This document shows, in pieces, positions 16,296-25,693 of a DNA stretch of 42,604 nucleotides. How positions within the stretch are numbered: the stretch's first letter is position 1; each line of letters starts with the position of its first letter. The DNA is taken from positions 1-42,604 of the forward strand of contig URDW01000001.1 of NCBI GenBank assembly GCA_900546735.1, in the 5' to 3' direction. This DNA comes from an uncultured Oscillospiraceae bacterium. GTDB taxonomy: Bacteria; Bacillota; Clostridia; Oscillospirales; Acutalibacteraceae. The notes beneath the pieces were generated by a model. It saw only the letters and a list, made by a program, of their open reading frames with translations, was not told the origin of the DNA and ran no database searches. Made by a program: the position numbers and the translations under genes.

Positions 16296-16391
16296 GTCAG
16301 TTACAAGTTTGAAAACTTTGTAATAAATAGTGAAAAGCGATCCTATTTATGGTAGAATGTAGCTGTGTAATTCAGAAAAGGGGAGAGAAAG

Positions 16392-17846
16392 ATGCGCGAG
16401 GATGAAAACACGTCTGCAAAAACACCGGCAGACGAAGAAAAAGACGAGATCGGTGAAATTTTAAACGAGGTCCGGCAGCGCCAGGCGCGTGAATCCGGCC
16501 GGGAGCCGTCTGTAAAAGAAAACACTGCACCGGTGCAAAACGCACCGGCAAAGGCGCCTGAGCAGACGCCTGCACCCGGGCAGGATGCGCATGTGCCGCA
16601 GCCGGGCACGGTGCAGCAAAATGAAACGGCGCCGCAGTCTGCCGCAGACGGACAGCAGGCCTATTTTACAGTCGGCCAGCCGCAGTCCGACGCCGGCGAA
16701 CCGGCTCAGGATTTTGCCGAAGCGCGTGAAGAAGAGAATCTGTACCCGGAGGAAAGACCAATGCACTCAAACAAGAAAAAGAAAATCATTATTATCTGTG
16801 CCTGCGTCGTGGCCGTTGCCGCTATTGCCGTGGGGCTGTTTTTCGGTCTGCGCGCCATGCGTGAACCGGAGACAACGGCGCCGACTGTTACGCAGACCCA
16901 GCCGGTCACCGAGGCACCGGTGCTCAACCCCCTGACCGGCGAAGAAGGCTACAATGCCGCAGCCGTCGGCAAGCGGCCGGTCGCCTGTGTAATTGAAAAT
17001 TCAAAAAGTGCCAGACCGCAGTGGGGCATCACTACGCCGGACATGATCGTGGAAGGCGAGGTGGAAGGCGGCGCCACGCGTATGCTGTGGTTCTACTCCG
17101 ATTTTACCGCACTGCCGGATCAGATCGGGCCGGTGCGCAGTGCGCGCCCGTCTTTTGTGGAATTCTCCGAGCTGTTCGATGCCGTTTTCGTTCACTGGGG
17201 CGGCAGCCACAGCCGTGAAAATTACACCGGCGGCTATGAAACGATCGAGGCGGATGATGTGGACAATCTGGACGGCATCAGCAGCAGCGGCGCCTTTGGC
17301 CGCGACCGTTCACGCGGCGGCGCCGTGGAGCACAGCGGTGTGCTTTACGGCAGCAAGCTGGTCGATGCGATCGAGTCTAAAGACTACCGCACGGACCTGG
17401 ACAAATCTGCTTATTCGCAGTTTTCGTTCCGTACCGAGCCGGCAGCCGTCGGCACCGATCCCTGCAATACGCTGACGATCGAAATTTCTTCAAATTGCGC
17501 AGAGGATAAGGTTCTGCAGTACGATGCGGATTCTGCCCGCTACATCAATACCGGCAGCTACGGCACACAGGTTTCGTTTAAAAACGTGCTGGTGCTTTAT
17601 ATGGACACAACTTATAAGACCGTTTCTTATAAGGGCGGCACCGAAACGTATGTGGATTACGATGTCGCCGGTACCGGTTCCGGTCAGTATGCGTCCGAGG
17701 GCACGATCACCACGATCCAGTGGGCAGTCGAAGACGGCAAGCTGGAACTGCTCGATGCACAGGGCAACACCCTGCAGCTTAACCCGGGCGATATCTATTT
17801 GGCGCTCGCCTCTGCCAACCACGGCGGCGAAGCCACTACGGCCTAA
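16392..17846 (+). CDS. DUF3048 (YerB-like) membrane-anchored protein
   Basis: 484 residues. The first 125 are low-complexity, rich in Pro, Gln, Ala and Glu, and predicted cytoplasmic; then KKKKI and one membrane helix (about 130-151, IIIICACVVAVAAIAVGLFF). The remaining 320 residues are the extracytoplasmic DUF3048 domain with NPLTGEE, RPVACVIENSKSARPQWG, IGPVRSARPSF and the C-terminal NPGDIYLAL block. YerB homologues are widespread in sporulating Firmicutes without a settled function. Ribosome binding site AAAGGGGAGAG 6 bases upstream. A TAGAAT -10 at 16353-16358 is visible with only a poor -35. Confidence 0.9.
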   Translation: MREDENTSAKTPADEEKDEIGEILNEVRQRQARESGREPSVKENTAPVQNAPAKAPEQTPAPGQDAHVPQPGTVQQNETAPQSAADGQQAYFTVGQPQSDAGEPAQDFAEAREEENLYPEERPMHSNKKKKIIIICACVVAVAAIAVGLFFGLRAMREPETTAPTVTQTQPVTEAPVLNPLTGEEGYNAAAVGKRPVACVIENSKSARPQWGITTPDMIVEGEVEGGATRMLWFYSDFTALPDQIGPVRSARPSFVEFSELFDAVFVHWGGSHSRENYTGGYETIEADDVDNLDGISSSGAFGRDRSRGGAVEHSGVLYGSKLVDAIESKDYRTDLDKSAYSQFSFRTEPAAVGTDPCNTLTIEISSNCAEDKVLQYDADSARYINTGSYGTQVSFKNVLVLYMDTTYKTVSYKGGTETYVDYDVAGTGSGQYASEGTITTIQWAVEDGKLELLDAQGNTLQLNPGDIYLALASANHGGEATTA

Positions 17847-17860
17847 TAATTATCAAAAAG

Positions 17861-17917
17861 AAAAATGCCGCACGTTCTGTGCGGCATTTTTTGCGATCCG
17901 GCAGATTTCTGCCGGAT
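17861..17917. terminator. Pair of terminator hairpins between convergent DUF3048 gene and spo0A
   Basis: First hairpin AAAAATGCCGCAC / GTGCGGCATTTTTT (17861-17892) ends the plus gene and also has an A-run for the minus strand. Second hairpin ATCCGGCAGA (17896-17905) / TCTGCCGGAT (17908-17917), followed by six T. Confidence 0.9.
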
Positions 17918-17924
17918 TTTTTGT

Positions 17925-18692
17925 TTATGCACTTTTGAGCGACAGCTTCAGTTTGTCGGTGATCATGGCAATGAATTCCGAGTTGGTGGGCTTGCCGCGC
18001 TGGGATTGGATCGTGTAGCCGAAGTACGAGGATAAAACGTCTACATCACCGCGGTCCCACGCCACTTCAATGGCGTGGCGGATCGCGCGTTCCACGCGCG
18101 ACGAAGTCGTGTCGTATTTTTTGGCGATGGAGGGGTAAAGGACTTTGGTTACGCTGGACAGCATGCTGCCGTCCTCTACGCAGGAAATGATGGCTGTGCG
18201 CAGATACTGGTAACCTTTAATGTGAGCAGGCACGCCGATCTCGTGCAGGATCTCTGTGACCAGCAGTTCGATTTCGTTTTCACTTGGGTGATTTAAAACG
18301 GCAAGCTTTTTGTCGCCGCGCCAAGTCAGCAGCTGGCGGATCCTGGAAGCAACAGCCTGTGCGGAAACAGGCTTAATGAAATAATAATCTGCGCCCAGAC
18401 CGATCATCTGGCTTTCAAAGGACGGGTTGTCTACGCCCGAGATCAGGATCACCAGCGGCTTTTGCGCACCGCTTTCCCGCAGGCGTTCCAGCACGCCTAT
18501 GGCGTCGGTCTGGGGCATGAATACGTCCATAACGATCACATCAAAATGATTGGCCTGTGCCAGTGTGACCACGCGTTCGCCGTCCTTTTTGCAGAGGATC
18601 GTTTCGTAACCGTCGTTTTTCAGCAACTGTGCGCATGCCATGCCAAAAGATGGTGTGTCGTCAGCGATCAGAATTTTTGCTTTGTTATTCAT
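17925..18692 (-). CDS. spo0A: Sporulation master regulator Spo0A
   Basis: 255 residues. N-terminal receiver domain with the acidic pair in LIADDTPSF, phosphoacceptor D56 in VIVMDVFMP and the conserved lysine in FIKPV; C-terminal Spo0A DNA-binding domain with [20 protein letters not shown], the hallmark recognition-helix region. It is the phosphorelay output that commits the cell to sporulation or stationary phase. ATG 18692 has AGGAAG 8 bases upstream. The receiver departs from textbook Spo0A around the acceptor ([12 protein letters not shown]), while the DNA-binding domain is near canonical. Presence suggests, without proving, spore formation. Confidence 0.95.
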   Translation of the reverse strand: MNNKAKILIADDTPSFGMACAQLLKNDGYETILCKKDGERVVTLAQANHFDVIVMDVFMPQTDAIGVLERLRESGAQKPLVILISGVDNPSFESQMIGLGADYYFIKPVSAQAVASRIRQLLTWRGDKKLAVLNHPSENEIELLVTEILHEIGVPAHIKGYQYLRTAIISCVEDGSMLSSVTKVLYPSIAKKYDTTSSRVERAIRHAIEVAWDRGDVDVLSSYFGYTIQSQRGKPTNSEFIAMITDKLKLSLKSA

Positions 18693-18721
18693 TGTTGTAA
18701 CTTCCTGTGAACTTTTATCAC

Positions 18722-18750
18722 ATATTACCATATATTCACAGAAAAATCAA
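18722..18750 (-). promoter_or_regulatory. Promoter of spo0A
   Basis: Minus strand: TTGATT (18750-18745), 17-bp spacer, TAATAT (18727-18722), 30 bp before the start codon. No clear Spo0A box (TGTCGAA) was seen beside it. Confidence 0.65.
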
Positions 18751-18809
18751 CAATTAGTTTCAAAAAAATGTGAAGAAATTTTCCAAAATAATCTCAAATG
18801 TTTGCTTAT

Positions 18810-18840
18810 CCCTGTTTTGTTTGTGCAAAACAGGGCGTTT
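18810..18840. terminator. Hairpin downstream of exopolysaccharide operon
   Basis: CCCTGTTTTG (18810-18819) / CAAAACAGGG (18826-18835), 10-bp stem. It lies 32 bp after the last gene of the minus-strand operon; the T-run is weak on both strands, so efficiency is uncertain. Confidence 0.55.
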
Positions 18841-18866
18841 TAAGGATTTTTGCGCTTTGGGCAAGT

Positions 18867-19886
18867 TTATTTTGTCGCGCGTTTCCAGGCCAGCAGCGTG
18901 GCTGCCGCCGCTTCTGCGCGTAAAAAATGAAATTGCAAAAACCGGGCGCGGGCGCGTTCGCTGCGGTGCAGCCGGGCGGGGTCGAACCTGCGGGGCACGT
19001 CCATGGGTCTGTTTTGCAGGTAGTGCAGCGTCCTGCGGTAAACGGCCTGCGCTTTGGCGCCCCGGCGCCGTTCATTCGCCGCCCAGCTTTCGGCGGCGTG
19101 CAGCAGAAAGCTGTAAAGCATTGTGTCCCAGTCGGCGCCGTGCAGCCGTGTTTTCTCCAGCAGCAATGCGCGGTATTCGTGCATCTGCAGTGTAAGCAGG
19201 TTTGGTTTTGCGCTGCGCACGGCGGACGGCGCGCCGGTGCAGTGCACATACCAGCAGGCGTCGGCAAATTCGGTTTTGGGTGCTGTTTCAAAAAAGCGCA
19301 TCAAAAAAATGCAGTCTTCTCCAATCGGCATGTCCGGCGGGAAAAGCACGCCGCTTTGCAGCAGCTTTTCGCGTAAAAACAGCTTGCCCCACACGGCGCG
19401 AAACATTTCGCCGCAAAAACGGCTGCTTTGCAGGCCGTACAGATCTTCACACAGCTGTACGGCCAAATGTTCCGGCACGCAGAACTGCCTGGGCGCAATG
19501 CTTTGCCCGGGGCGGAGCGTTCGGTTTTCAAACAGGCAGTTGAAGCACAGCAGATCGGCTTTCAAACGGTCTGCATAGGTCAAGATCTGACTGACGGCGC
19601 CGGGCACAAAGCGGTCGTCAGCGTCCGCAAACAGCACCCATTTGCCTTTTGCCTGCATCATGCCTTCGTTGCGCGCGGCCGAAACGCCGCGGTTTTGGCT
19701 GTGAAAAATGCAGCGGATGCGCCGGTCGTTTTGCGCCAGTTTTCGGCACAGTGCTGCGCTGTTGTCGGCCGAGGCATCCTCGATCAGCAGAATTTCCAGC
19801 TCATCTTCGGCGCCGATGCTTTCAACCGCCGGGCCCAGTGTGGCAGCGGCGTTGTAAACCGGTATGATAATGCTTAATTTTGGCAT
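18867..19886 (-). CDS. Family 2 glycosyltransferase
   Basis: 339 residues. GT-A fold with LSIIIPVYNAAATLGPAVESI at the N-terminus, LLIEDASADNSA, NRGVSAARNEGM and the metal-binding DxD region FADADD (about residues 84-89), then a C-terminal helical region. It transfers an activated sugar during surface polysaccharide assembly; donor and acceptor unknown. ATG 19886 has AAGGGA 8 bases upstream and overlaps the end of the polymerase-like gene by 13 bases. Last gene of the operon. Confidence 0.9.
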   Translation of the reverse strand: MPKLSIIIPVYNAAATLGPAVESIGAEDELEILLIEDASADNSAALCRKLAQNDRRIRCIFHSQNRGVSAARNEGMMQAKGKWVLFADADDRFVPGAVSQILTYADRLKADLLCFNCLFENRTLRPGQSIAPRQFCVPEHLAVQLCEDLYGLQSSRFCGEMFRAVWGKLFLREKLLQSGVLFPPDMPIGEDCIFLMRFFETAPKTEFADACWYVHCTGAPSAVRSAKPNLLTLQMHEYRALLLEKTRLHGADWDTMLYSFLLHAAESWAANERRRGAKAQAVYRRTLHYLQNRPMDVPRRFDPARLHRSERARARFLQFHFLRAEAAAATLLAWKRATK

Positions 19887-21043
19887 GGCATTCGTCCCTT
19901 TTGCACAGCTTTTTCTGTATGGGCCCGGTCGTGCAGCTCTGTTTTGGCCTGCGGTGCACGCAGCACCGGCAGCAGCACGGGAAACAGCAGGTAGGCGTTC
20001 AGCGCGTTGACTTCTGTAAAACCGTAAAATGCCCATAAAATGAAAAACGGCAGGGCCTTTTTCGGCCCGCGCAGGCCAAGCCAAAGCGCGCCGATCAGCA
20101 AAATTATCAGCCAGATGCTGCCCAGGTTGATCCCCAGAAACGCATAGGCATTGTCGAATGTGTGGGCGTTCAGCCGCCAAACGGGGTCCCACTGTACGGT
20201 GCGGCCGGTCAGGTCCTGCCCAAACATGGTTACACCGTAGTGGCTGTAAGCGTAAGCAGCCAGCTTGATCCGCCCGCTCAGCAAGTTGTCTAATTGTACA
20301 AATATACTGCTTTTTGTGTAAAGCGCAGCGGCTGCGGCCGTCAGCAGGCAGAGCGCAATGGGTAAAATGGCCGCTGTGGCGGAAAGCACGCGGCTCTTTT
20401 TGCTTTTTTTCTGCCAGATCAGCAGCAGCACAAAAAGCGTTTCGGCAATCAGTGCCGTTCTGGTTTTCGTAAATAAAAAAATCGTGCCGGCCGCCAGCAT
20501 CACCAGCGCGTAGTGCTTCAGGGTCAGGCGCGCGTAGTTTTGGTAGCACCAAATCAAAATCAGGTTGCATAAAAAAAGCGACAGCAGGTTCGGGTGCGTA
20601 AATCCGAAAGTGTAGCGTATGCCGCTGCCTGAAAAGCTGCGCCCCAGAAGAAAATCTGAGGTCACGGCCAGCAGGCAGGCCGCACCCAGCTGGATCACCA
20701 GGAATGCAAGCTCGGTTTTAAATAGAATGTCCAGCATGCTTTCGGGTTCTTCGCGGTACATAGCAAGCCCCGACAGTACCGTGATCAGAATCGTAAAATT
20801 CTTGGCGCTCCAGGCGGTGTAAAGCGCTGTCAAAAGCAATGCTGCGTGCACAAACACCGCTTTCGGTGTGTAATGTCTGGTGCACAGCGCCAGCAGCAGG
20901 CAGGCCGCGCCGCAGACAGACAGCAGATTGTCGGCTGCAGCGCCGGGGTAAAAGATGGTGCTGCAGCTCAGGCAGACCTTGATGCACAGCAGAAAAATGC
21001 CGAGCCTGGACAGTGTGTTCAGCTTAGGCAGATAGATCTTCAA
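19874..21043 (-). CDS. O-antigen polymerase/ligase-like membrane protein (Wzy-like)
   Basis: 389 residues with about ten hydrophobic helices and the long loop before the last helices containing AYAYSHYGVTMFGQDL and HTFDNAYAFLG, typical of Wzy/O-antigen-ligase-like proteins in exopolysaccharide clusters. It would polymerise lipid-linked repeat units outside the membrane. Start: TTG 21043 overlaps the preceding stop as TTGA and has GGAGGAG 8 bases upstream; the frame is open further but runs through the upstream gene. Weak sequence conservation is normal for this family. Confidence 0.8.
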   Translation of the reverse strand: MKIYLPKLNTLSRLGIFLLCIKVCLSCSTIFYPGAAADNLLSVCGAACLLLALCTRHYTPKAVFVHAALLLTALYTAWSAKNFTILITVLSGLAMYREEPESMLDILFKTELAFLVIQLGAACLLAVTSDFLLGRSFSGSGIRYTFGFTHPNLLSLFLCNLILIWCYQNYARLTLKHYALVMLAAGTIFLFTKTRTALIAETLFVLLLIWQKKSKKSRVLSATAAILPIALCLLTAAAAALYTKSSIFVQLDNLLSGRIKLAAYAYSHYGVTMFGQDLTGRTVQWDPVWRLNAHTFDNAYAFLGINLGSIWLIILLIGALWLGLRGPKKALPFFILWAFYGFTEVNALNAYLLFPVLLPVLRAPQAKTELHDRAHTEKAVQKGRMPCQN

Positions 21044-22185
21044 GGCTGCGTCTCCTCCAGAAGTGCATCGTAAAGTGCCGCGGTTTTGCCGGCGATTTTT
21101 TCCCAACTGTAGCGGCTCTTGATTTGCTGCAGGCTTTTTGTTTTGCAGGTTTGGCGCAGCGTCTCATCGTCGCACAGCCGCTGCATGCACGCGGCCAGCG
21201 CTTTGGTGTCTTTGCATGGGTAGAGCAGGCCGCAGTCACCGGCCACTTCGCGGATCTCTTCAATGCCTGAACCGATCACGGCGCAGCCGTAGGCCATGGC
21301 TTCGAGCAGGCTCAGCGGCATGCCCTCCACACTGGAGGCCAGGATAAACGCAAAGGCGTTGCTGTAAAGCTCTTCCAGCAGCTCGCCGCTGAGAAAACCG
21401 GTAAAAAGTATAGAGGTGTCGCTGCCGGCTTTCTGCTGCAGCTGCTGCACATAATCACCCGATGCACCCGGTCCTCCGGCGATCACCAGTTTTTTGCCGG
21501 TTTTGGCCATTTTGTGCGCTTCGATCAGGTCGTCCAGCCCTTTTTCGGGCGTCAGGCGGCATACGGTGCAAAAGTATGTGTCCTTTTGCAGGCCGAAGCG
21601 TTCCTGGATCTGTTTGCATGGGCGCGGTGTCATGCAGTCGGCGCCGTTTGGGATCCATATCGTTTCCCGGTTATAGGTGGTTTGAAAATAGCGTTTCGCG
21701 GACTGGCTCAGCACAATGACCGCGTCGGCCTTGGCCGCCAGCATTTTTTCTCCGAAGCGGATGTATTTGGCGGCAAATCCGTTTTGCCATTTTTCACGCA
21801 TCCAGTCCAGTCCGTGCACGGTCACCACGCATTTTTTGCCGAAAAGCTTGGCCGCCCAAAGCATGGCGGCCGGTCCTTCGGCGTGGTAGTGTAAAATCTT
21901 GCTGCCGCAAAAACAAGCGCGCAGGGTGGCCAAAAACGAATACAGCGCGGTCCCGGTTCCGTTTTTTAATGTGAAAACGTCTTTTAAGCGCACGCCCCGG
22001 TATTCTCGGGCATGAAACGGCGCATAGCCGCTGTGCGGTTCGCCGCGGCGGTTGTAACAGGCGATCTGAAAGCCGCGCGCTGCCAGCAGCGGACACAGGC
22101 GTGTCAGCACCTGTTCAATGCCTCCGCTGCGGGAAGGCACGGTTTTTTGGCCGATCATGGCAATTTTTGGCTTGTTTTGGCGCAT
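21040..22185 (-). CDS. Family 4 glycosyltransferase
   Basis: 381 residues, GT-B fold. N-terminal domain begins [20 protein letters not shown], similar to DUF1972-type rhamnosyl/glucosyltransferases; C-terminal domain has [24 protein letters not shown] and the nucleotide-sugar motif [17 protein letters not shown] 22185 has AGAGGGAAA just ahead. It probably adds a second sugar to the lipid-linked precursor made by the priming transferase encoded immediately upstream. Confidence 0.9.
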   Translation of the reverse strand: MRQNKPKIAMIGQKTVPSRSGGIEQVLTRLCPLLAARGFQIACYNRRGEPHSGYAPFHAREYRGVRLKDVFTLKNGTGTALYSFLATLRACFCGSKILHYHAEGPAAMLWAAKLFGKKCVVTVHGLDWMREKWQNGFAAKYIRFGEKMLAAKADAVIVLSQSAKRYFQTTYNRETIWIPNGADCMTPRPCKQIQERFGLQKDTYFCTVCRLTPEKGLDDLIEAHKMAKTGKKLVIAGGPGASGDYVQQLQQKAGSDTSILFTGFLSGELLEELYSNAFAFILASSVEGMPLSLLEAMAYGCAVIGSGIEEIREVAGDCGLLYPCKDTKALAACMQRLCDDETLRQTCKTKSLQQIKSRYSWEKIAGKTAALYDALLEETQP

Positions 22186-22195
22186 GGTTTCCCTC

Positions 22196-23671
22196 TTATC
22201 TGGCGCCCTGTCGTTTAAAAAGCACAAGAATGGTTTTAAAAATCAGCTGCAGGTCCAGCGCAACCGACCAGTTGTCGATATACTGCAGATCCAGCTGCAC
22301 GACCTCTTCAAAGTCAGTAATGTCGCTTCGGCCGCTCGTCTGCCACATGCCGGTCAGGCCGGTCGGCATGGAAAGGCGGCGCTTGTGGCGGCTTTCATAT
22401 TGCTTGAATTCGTCCAGTGTCGGCGGGCGCGTGCCAACCAGGCTCATGTCGCCTTTTAGGATGTTCAAAAACTGCGGCAGCTCGTCAATGCTGGTCCGGC
22501 GCAGAAAGCGCCCCACCTTCGTCACACGCGGGTCGTTTTCCATTTTGAACATCAGGCCCTGCATTTCGTTTTGTGCCAGTAGCTGCGCTTTGCGCGCTTC
22601 TGCATCGGCGTACATCGTGCGCAGTTTATAGATTTTAAATGTCCTTCCGTTTTTTCCGACGCGTGTTTGTGCAAAGAACAACGGCCCTTTGGATTCCAGT
22701 TTCAGCGGTACGGCGACCAGTGCGATGACCGGCGCCGCTGCCAGGCAGCCGAGCAGGCCGAACACAATGTCGAACGCGCGCTTCAGGCGCAGGTGCGCCG
22801 GTTTGTGCACCGCCGCCGCAAAAGCGGACAGGCGCTGGCCGAAACGCACCTGTTCGCTGTGCGGCTGCATTTTCCGGGGGTTGGCAAGGTGTGTGCTTAT
22901 ATACACCTGCACGCCCATGCTGACCAGTTCCTGCACCAGTGCGTCGGCGCTGTGCTGCGGCAGGCTGCCCTGCGGCAGCACGATGTAAACGGCATCTACA
23001 GCGCGGCTGCGCACCCACTGCACCAGTTCTTTTTCACTGCCGCAAAACTGTTTTTTGCATGCAAAAGGTCCTGGTTTGTCCGGCAGCTTTTGGGCACTGT
23101 GTTTTTTGGTTTGTGCAGTTTTGCTCATTTTCGTTTGCAGCAAAAAAACGCCGCAAACGTTTTGCCATACAGATCCCTCCAGCTCCTGCACGATGCCGTC
23201 TGCCGTTTCGGCGCTGCACAGCACGGCTGTGCGCACGGCAAGCCGGCTTTGCTTCAGCCGGTAGAAAGCCTGCCGCCTTGCGGCAAACGCCATCAGGCAG
23301 TTGAGCAGGGAATTCAGTATGTATATAAAAAACAGCAGGCCGTGCAGTTCCAACAGGGTGCTTCTGGTCAGGCGCAGCAGCACGGCCATACCGGTCACCA
23401 GGGCGGCGTTGCAAAACAGAATGTGCAGCACTTGTTTTAGCCGCAGTCTGGGGTAGGGTTCAGACGGTTTGTAAAAGCAGTAAAATGCCGCACAAAACGA
23501 GACGGCGCCGGCGGCGCAGAAAAAAATCAGACTTCGCAGGGTATATGGCGGCAGCATGTGCAGGCGGCGTGTGATGATAAGCGCTGTCGCCATGCTGATT
23601 GCGAGCGACAGAAAGTCCAGGCCGCCGAGCAGCCAAAACAGCTGCCGCTCTTCGGTGTTCATTTTTTTCAA
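22196..23671 (-). CDS. Undecaprenyl-phosphate sugar phosphotransferase (priming transferase)
   Basis: 491 residues. Four N-terminal membrane helices, a central soluble domain (about 130-280), a further hydrophobic segment, and from about residue 293 the bacterial sugar transferase domain PF02397: [65 protein letters not shown], and [10 protein letters not shown]. It links the first sugar phosphate to undecaprenyl phosphate. Start TTG 23671 forms a TTGA overlap with the preceding stop and has GAGGGATG upstream; ATG 23662 is the alternative. The central domain is poorly conserved. Confidence 0.92.
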   Translation of the reverse strand: MKKMNTEERQLFWLLGGLDFLSLAISMATALIITRRLHMLPPYTLRSLIFFCAAGAVSFCAAFYCFYKPSEPYPRLRLKQVLHILFCNAALVTGMAVLLRLTRSTLLELHGLLFFIYILNSLLNCLMAFAARRQAFYRLKQSRLAVRTAVLCSAETADGIVQELEGSVWQNVCGVFLLQTKMSKTAQTKKHSAQKLPDKPGPFACKKQFCGSEKELVQWVRSRAVDAVYIVLPQGSLPQHSADALVQELVSMGVQVYISTHLANPRKMQPHSEQVRFGQRLSAFAAAVHKPAHLRLKRAFDIVFGLLGCLAAAPVIALVAVPLKLESKGPLFFAQTRVGKNGRTFKIYKLRTMYADAEARKAQLLAQNEMQGLMFKMENDPRVTKVGRFLRRTSIDELPQFLNILKGDMSLVGTRPPTLDEFKQYESRHKRRLSMPTGLTGMWQTSGRSDITDFEEVVQLDLQYIDNWSVALDLQLIFKTILVLFKRQGAR

Positions 23672-24420
23672 TTTTCATCCCTCATTTCTCTTTGTGTCCG
23701 GTTGGCGTAATGAGAGTAGCCGTATTTGTAATGTGCCCCGTAGGCACTGTTTTGGGGCGTCACGTTGTTTAATATAAAGCCCAGGATGACCGCATCCACC
23801 TGGCCCAGCAGATTCAGCGCTGTGCGCACCTCTGCCTTAACAGTGCTGCCGGCTTTAACGATCAAAATGTAGCCGGTCACAGCCGTGCCCAGGAGGGTAG
23901 CGTCTGTGACGATGTTGACCGGCGGCGTGTCAATGAAAACGCAGTCAAACCGGTTGCGCACGCGTTCGATCAGCCGGCGGGCCTGCGCGCCGGCCAGCAG
24001 CTCGGCCGGGTTCGGCGGCGCAGCGCCGGCCGGTAAAATATAGAGATCTTCCCGGTCTGTTTCCAGCGGCGTGATCTCGCTTTGCAGGCCGGCCAGAAAT
24101 TCTGACAGGCCGTTTTTGCCGGGCAGGTGAAACATTTTGTGTACAGTGGGGTTTCGCATGTCTGCGTCGATCAGAAGCGTTTTTTTGCCCATCTGGGCGT
24201 AGGCCACCGCCAGGTTGACGCTGTTCAGCGTTTTGCCGTTGTTGGCCGTCGGGCTGGTAACGGCAAATACGGGGCATTTTTCGCCCCTTTGCGAAAAGAG
24301 CAGATTGGTGCGGATGGCGTTGTACGCTTCGCGCTCCTGAAACGGCGCGTCAGGTGACAGAATTTTTCGGGCGTCCTCCTGGCGGAACAGTCCGGTTGAA
24401 GCTTGCTTTTGCCTGCGCAT
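23668..24420 (-). CDS. CpsD/CapB-type tyrosine autokinase (BY-kinase)
   Basis: 250 residues. Walker A variant FAVTSPTANNGKTLNSVN with K63, Walker A' LLIDADMRNP, Walker B-like CVFIDTPP, and a C-terminal tyrosine cluster (YGAHYKYGYSHY) as expected for autophosphorylation. Together with the Wzz-like protein encoded directly upstream (stop TAA adjacent to ATG) it controls polysaccharide chain length and export. The P-loop has ANNGKT where most homologues have PGEGKS/T; the Lys-Thr pair is kept. Confidence 0.92.
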   Translation of the reverse strand: MRRQKQASTGLFRQEDARKILSPDAPFQEREAYNAIRTNLLFSQRGEKCPVFAVTSPTANNGKTLNSVNLAVAYAQMGKKTLLIDADMRNPTVHKMFHLPGKNGLSEFLAGLQSEITPLETDREDLYILPAGAAPPNPAELLAGAQARRLIERVRNRFDCVFIDTPPVNIVTDATLLGTAVTGYILIVKAGSTVKAEVRTALNLLGQVDAVILGFILNNVTPQNSAYGAHYKYGYSHYANRTQREMRDEN

Positions 24421-25152
24421 TTATATCCCTCCTGTCTGTTTGCGGCTTTGCCGCGCCGTCGTGTGCGGTGTCAGCGCCGGAATGATGCCAAGCATCGGCA
24501 GTCCGAATTCACCGGTCAGGTCTTCCTCGCTGCGGATGGTCGTGTCAAACAGTTCCTTCAGGAAGAAAAAGGCAAACGACAGCACAAAGCCGGCCAATGC
24601 ACCGAGCAGTGTGTTTTGCAGCCGGTTCGGTGAAATGGGCGACTGCGGCACCTTTGCCCGGTCAATGATCTCCACGCCGCCGGCGCCCACCACATCCATA
24701 ATGCGCTGCGGCGCAACGTCGGCGATCGTGTTGGCAATGGCGGCTGAAAGCGCGGCGTCATCGGTCGTTACGCGCACACGAAAGGCGGCAGAATCGTCGA
24801 TCGCACTGATTTGCAGACGCCGGCGGATCTCTTCCGGCTGTATCGGCGTCTGCAGTTGTGCGGCCACTTCGTCCAGCACGGTGTCGCTTTCGAGCACCAC
24901 AATGTAGGTGCCGATCAGTGATTCGGAGGCGGCGATTTCCCCGGCGGTGATCGTGCCGGTGTCGGTGCGGTCGGTGCTTGCAAAAACATACATTTTGACT
25001 TCGGCGGCATACTGCGGTGTGATGAAAAATACGGTGACGGCTGCGGCCAGAACGGCGCCAAACAGCGTGCACAGCGCAATTGGCAAAATGCGCTTTTTCA
25101 TCATAAGTGCAATTTTTTTCAGGTCGATCTCCATGTCATTTTTGTGCTCCAA
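24421..25152 (-). CDS. Wzz/CpsC-like chain-length determinant
   Basis: 243 residues. Two membrane helices (about 21-45 and 188-208) flank an extracytoplasmic domain; the proline-rich SPISPNRLQNTLLGALAG in front of the second helix is the classic Wzz/BY-kinase-adaptor signature. It activates the CpsD-type kinase encoded next. Start TTG 25152 has GGAGG 6 bases upstream; ATG 25134 is an alternative with poorer spacing. First gene of the operon. Confidence 0.9.
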   Translation of the reverse strand: MEHKNDMEIDLKKIALMMKKRILPIALCTLFGAVLAAAVTVFFITPQYAAEVKMYVFASTDRTDTGTITAGEIAASESLIGTYIVVLESDTVLDEVAAQLQTPIQPEEIRRRLQISAIDDSAAFRVRVTTDDAALSAAIANTIADVAPQRIMDVVGAGGVEIIDRAKVPQSPISPNRLQNTLLGALAGFVLSFAFFFLKELFDTTIRSEEDLTGEFGLPMLGIIPALTPHTTARQSRKQTGGI

Positions 25153-25216
25153 AATTATCCTCCGCAGGGCAGAATTGTCATTTTTTTGTGAAAATTCTTC
25201 GAGTTTTGCCGATAGT

Positions 25217-25245
25217 AATATATCATAGCCGTTTTATAGTGTCAA
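25217..25245 (-). promoter_or_regulatory. Promoter of the exopolysaccharide operon
   Basis: Minus strand: TTGACA (25245-25240), 17-bp spacer, TATATT (25222-25217), about 65 bp before the TTG start. Confidence 0.88.
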
Positions 25246-25280
25246 CGGCTGCAGCGCATTTTAAAACGTGTAATTAATGG

Positions 25281-25311
25281 AAAAAGCGCCGCCTTGACGG
25301 CAGCGCTTTTT
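25281..25311. terminator. Terminator after Dabb gene
   Basis: AAAAAGCGC...GCGCTTTTT hairpin with a small internal mismatch; A and T runs flank it on both sides. It lies 16 bp behind the minus-strand Dabb gene. Confidence 0.85.
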
Positions 25312-25327
25312 GAAAACGGATTCGTAT

Positions 25328-25624
25328 TTAATCTTCCAGCATGTAATCGACGGAAATGCTGGCGCTTTGCACGGCGTGCATATGTTTTTTTACGACCCCA
25401 CAGTGGTATGGGTCGTTTTGGTAAGCGTCAAGCGCATCCCTGTCCTGCAGTTTGACCTGCAAAATGATGTCGTAAGAACGCGGCGAGTGCAGAAAGTCTG
25501 CGCCGACTTCTATGTCCAGCACCTGCGGCACGCGGCCTTTCATGCTTAAAAGGATCTCTTTTGTCTTTTGGCAGACTTCTTCATTGTTCTCCTTTAATTT
25601 GTAGCATACGATGTGTCTGATCAT
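25328..25624 (-). CDS. Dabb (stress-responsive A/B barrel) domain protein
   Basis: 98 residues, single ferredoxin-like Dabb domain: MIRHIVCYKLKE at the start, the central LHSPRSYDIILQVKLQDRDALDAY block with the family's conserved histidine pattern (HxxV at the end of the domain). Such proteins dimerise; biochemical roles vary and are mostly unknown. ATG 25624 has AGAAAGGA 6 bases upstream. It lies between the rny terminator and its own terminator. Confidence 0.85.
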   Translation of the reverse strand: MIRHIVCYKLKENNEEVCQKTKEILLSMKGRVPQVLDIEVGADFLHSPRSYDIILQVKLQDRDALDAYQNDPYHCGVVKKHMHAVQSASISVDYMLED

Positions 25625-25660
25625 GGCAGTTCCTTTCTGAAGAGGTAAATTTTGCAATAT

Positions 25661-25689
25661 AAAAGCCGGGCGTAAAACACCCGGCTTTG
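25661..25689 (-). terminator. Terminator of rny
   Basis: AAAGCCGGG / CCCGGCTTT stem with a 9-base loop, followed on the minus strand by TTTTAT. It lies 5-30 bp behind the rny stop. Confidence 0.85.
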
Positions 25690-25693
25690 CGGT

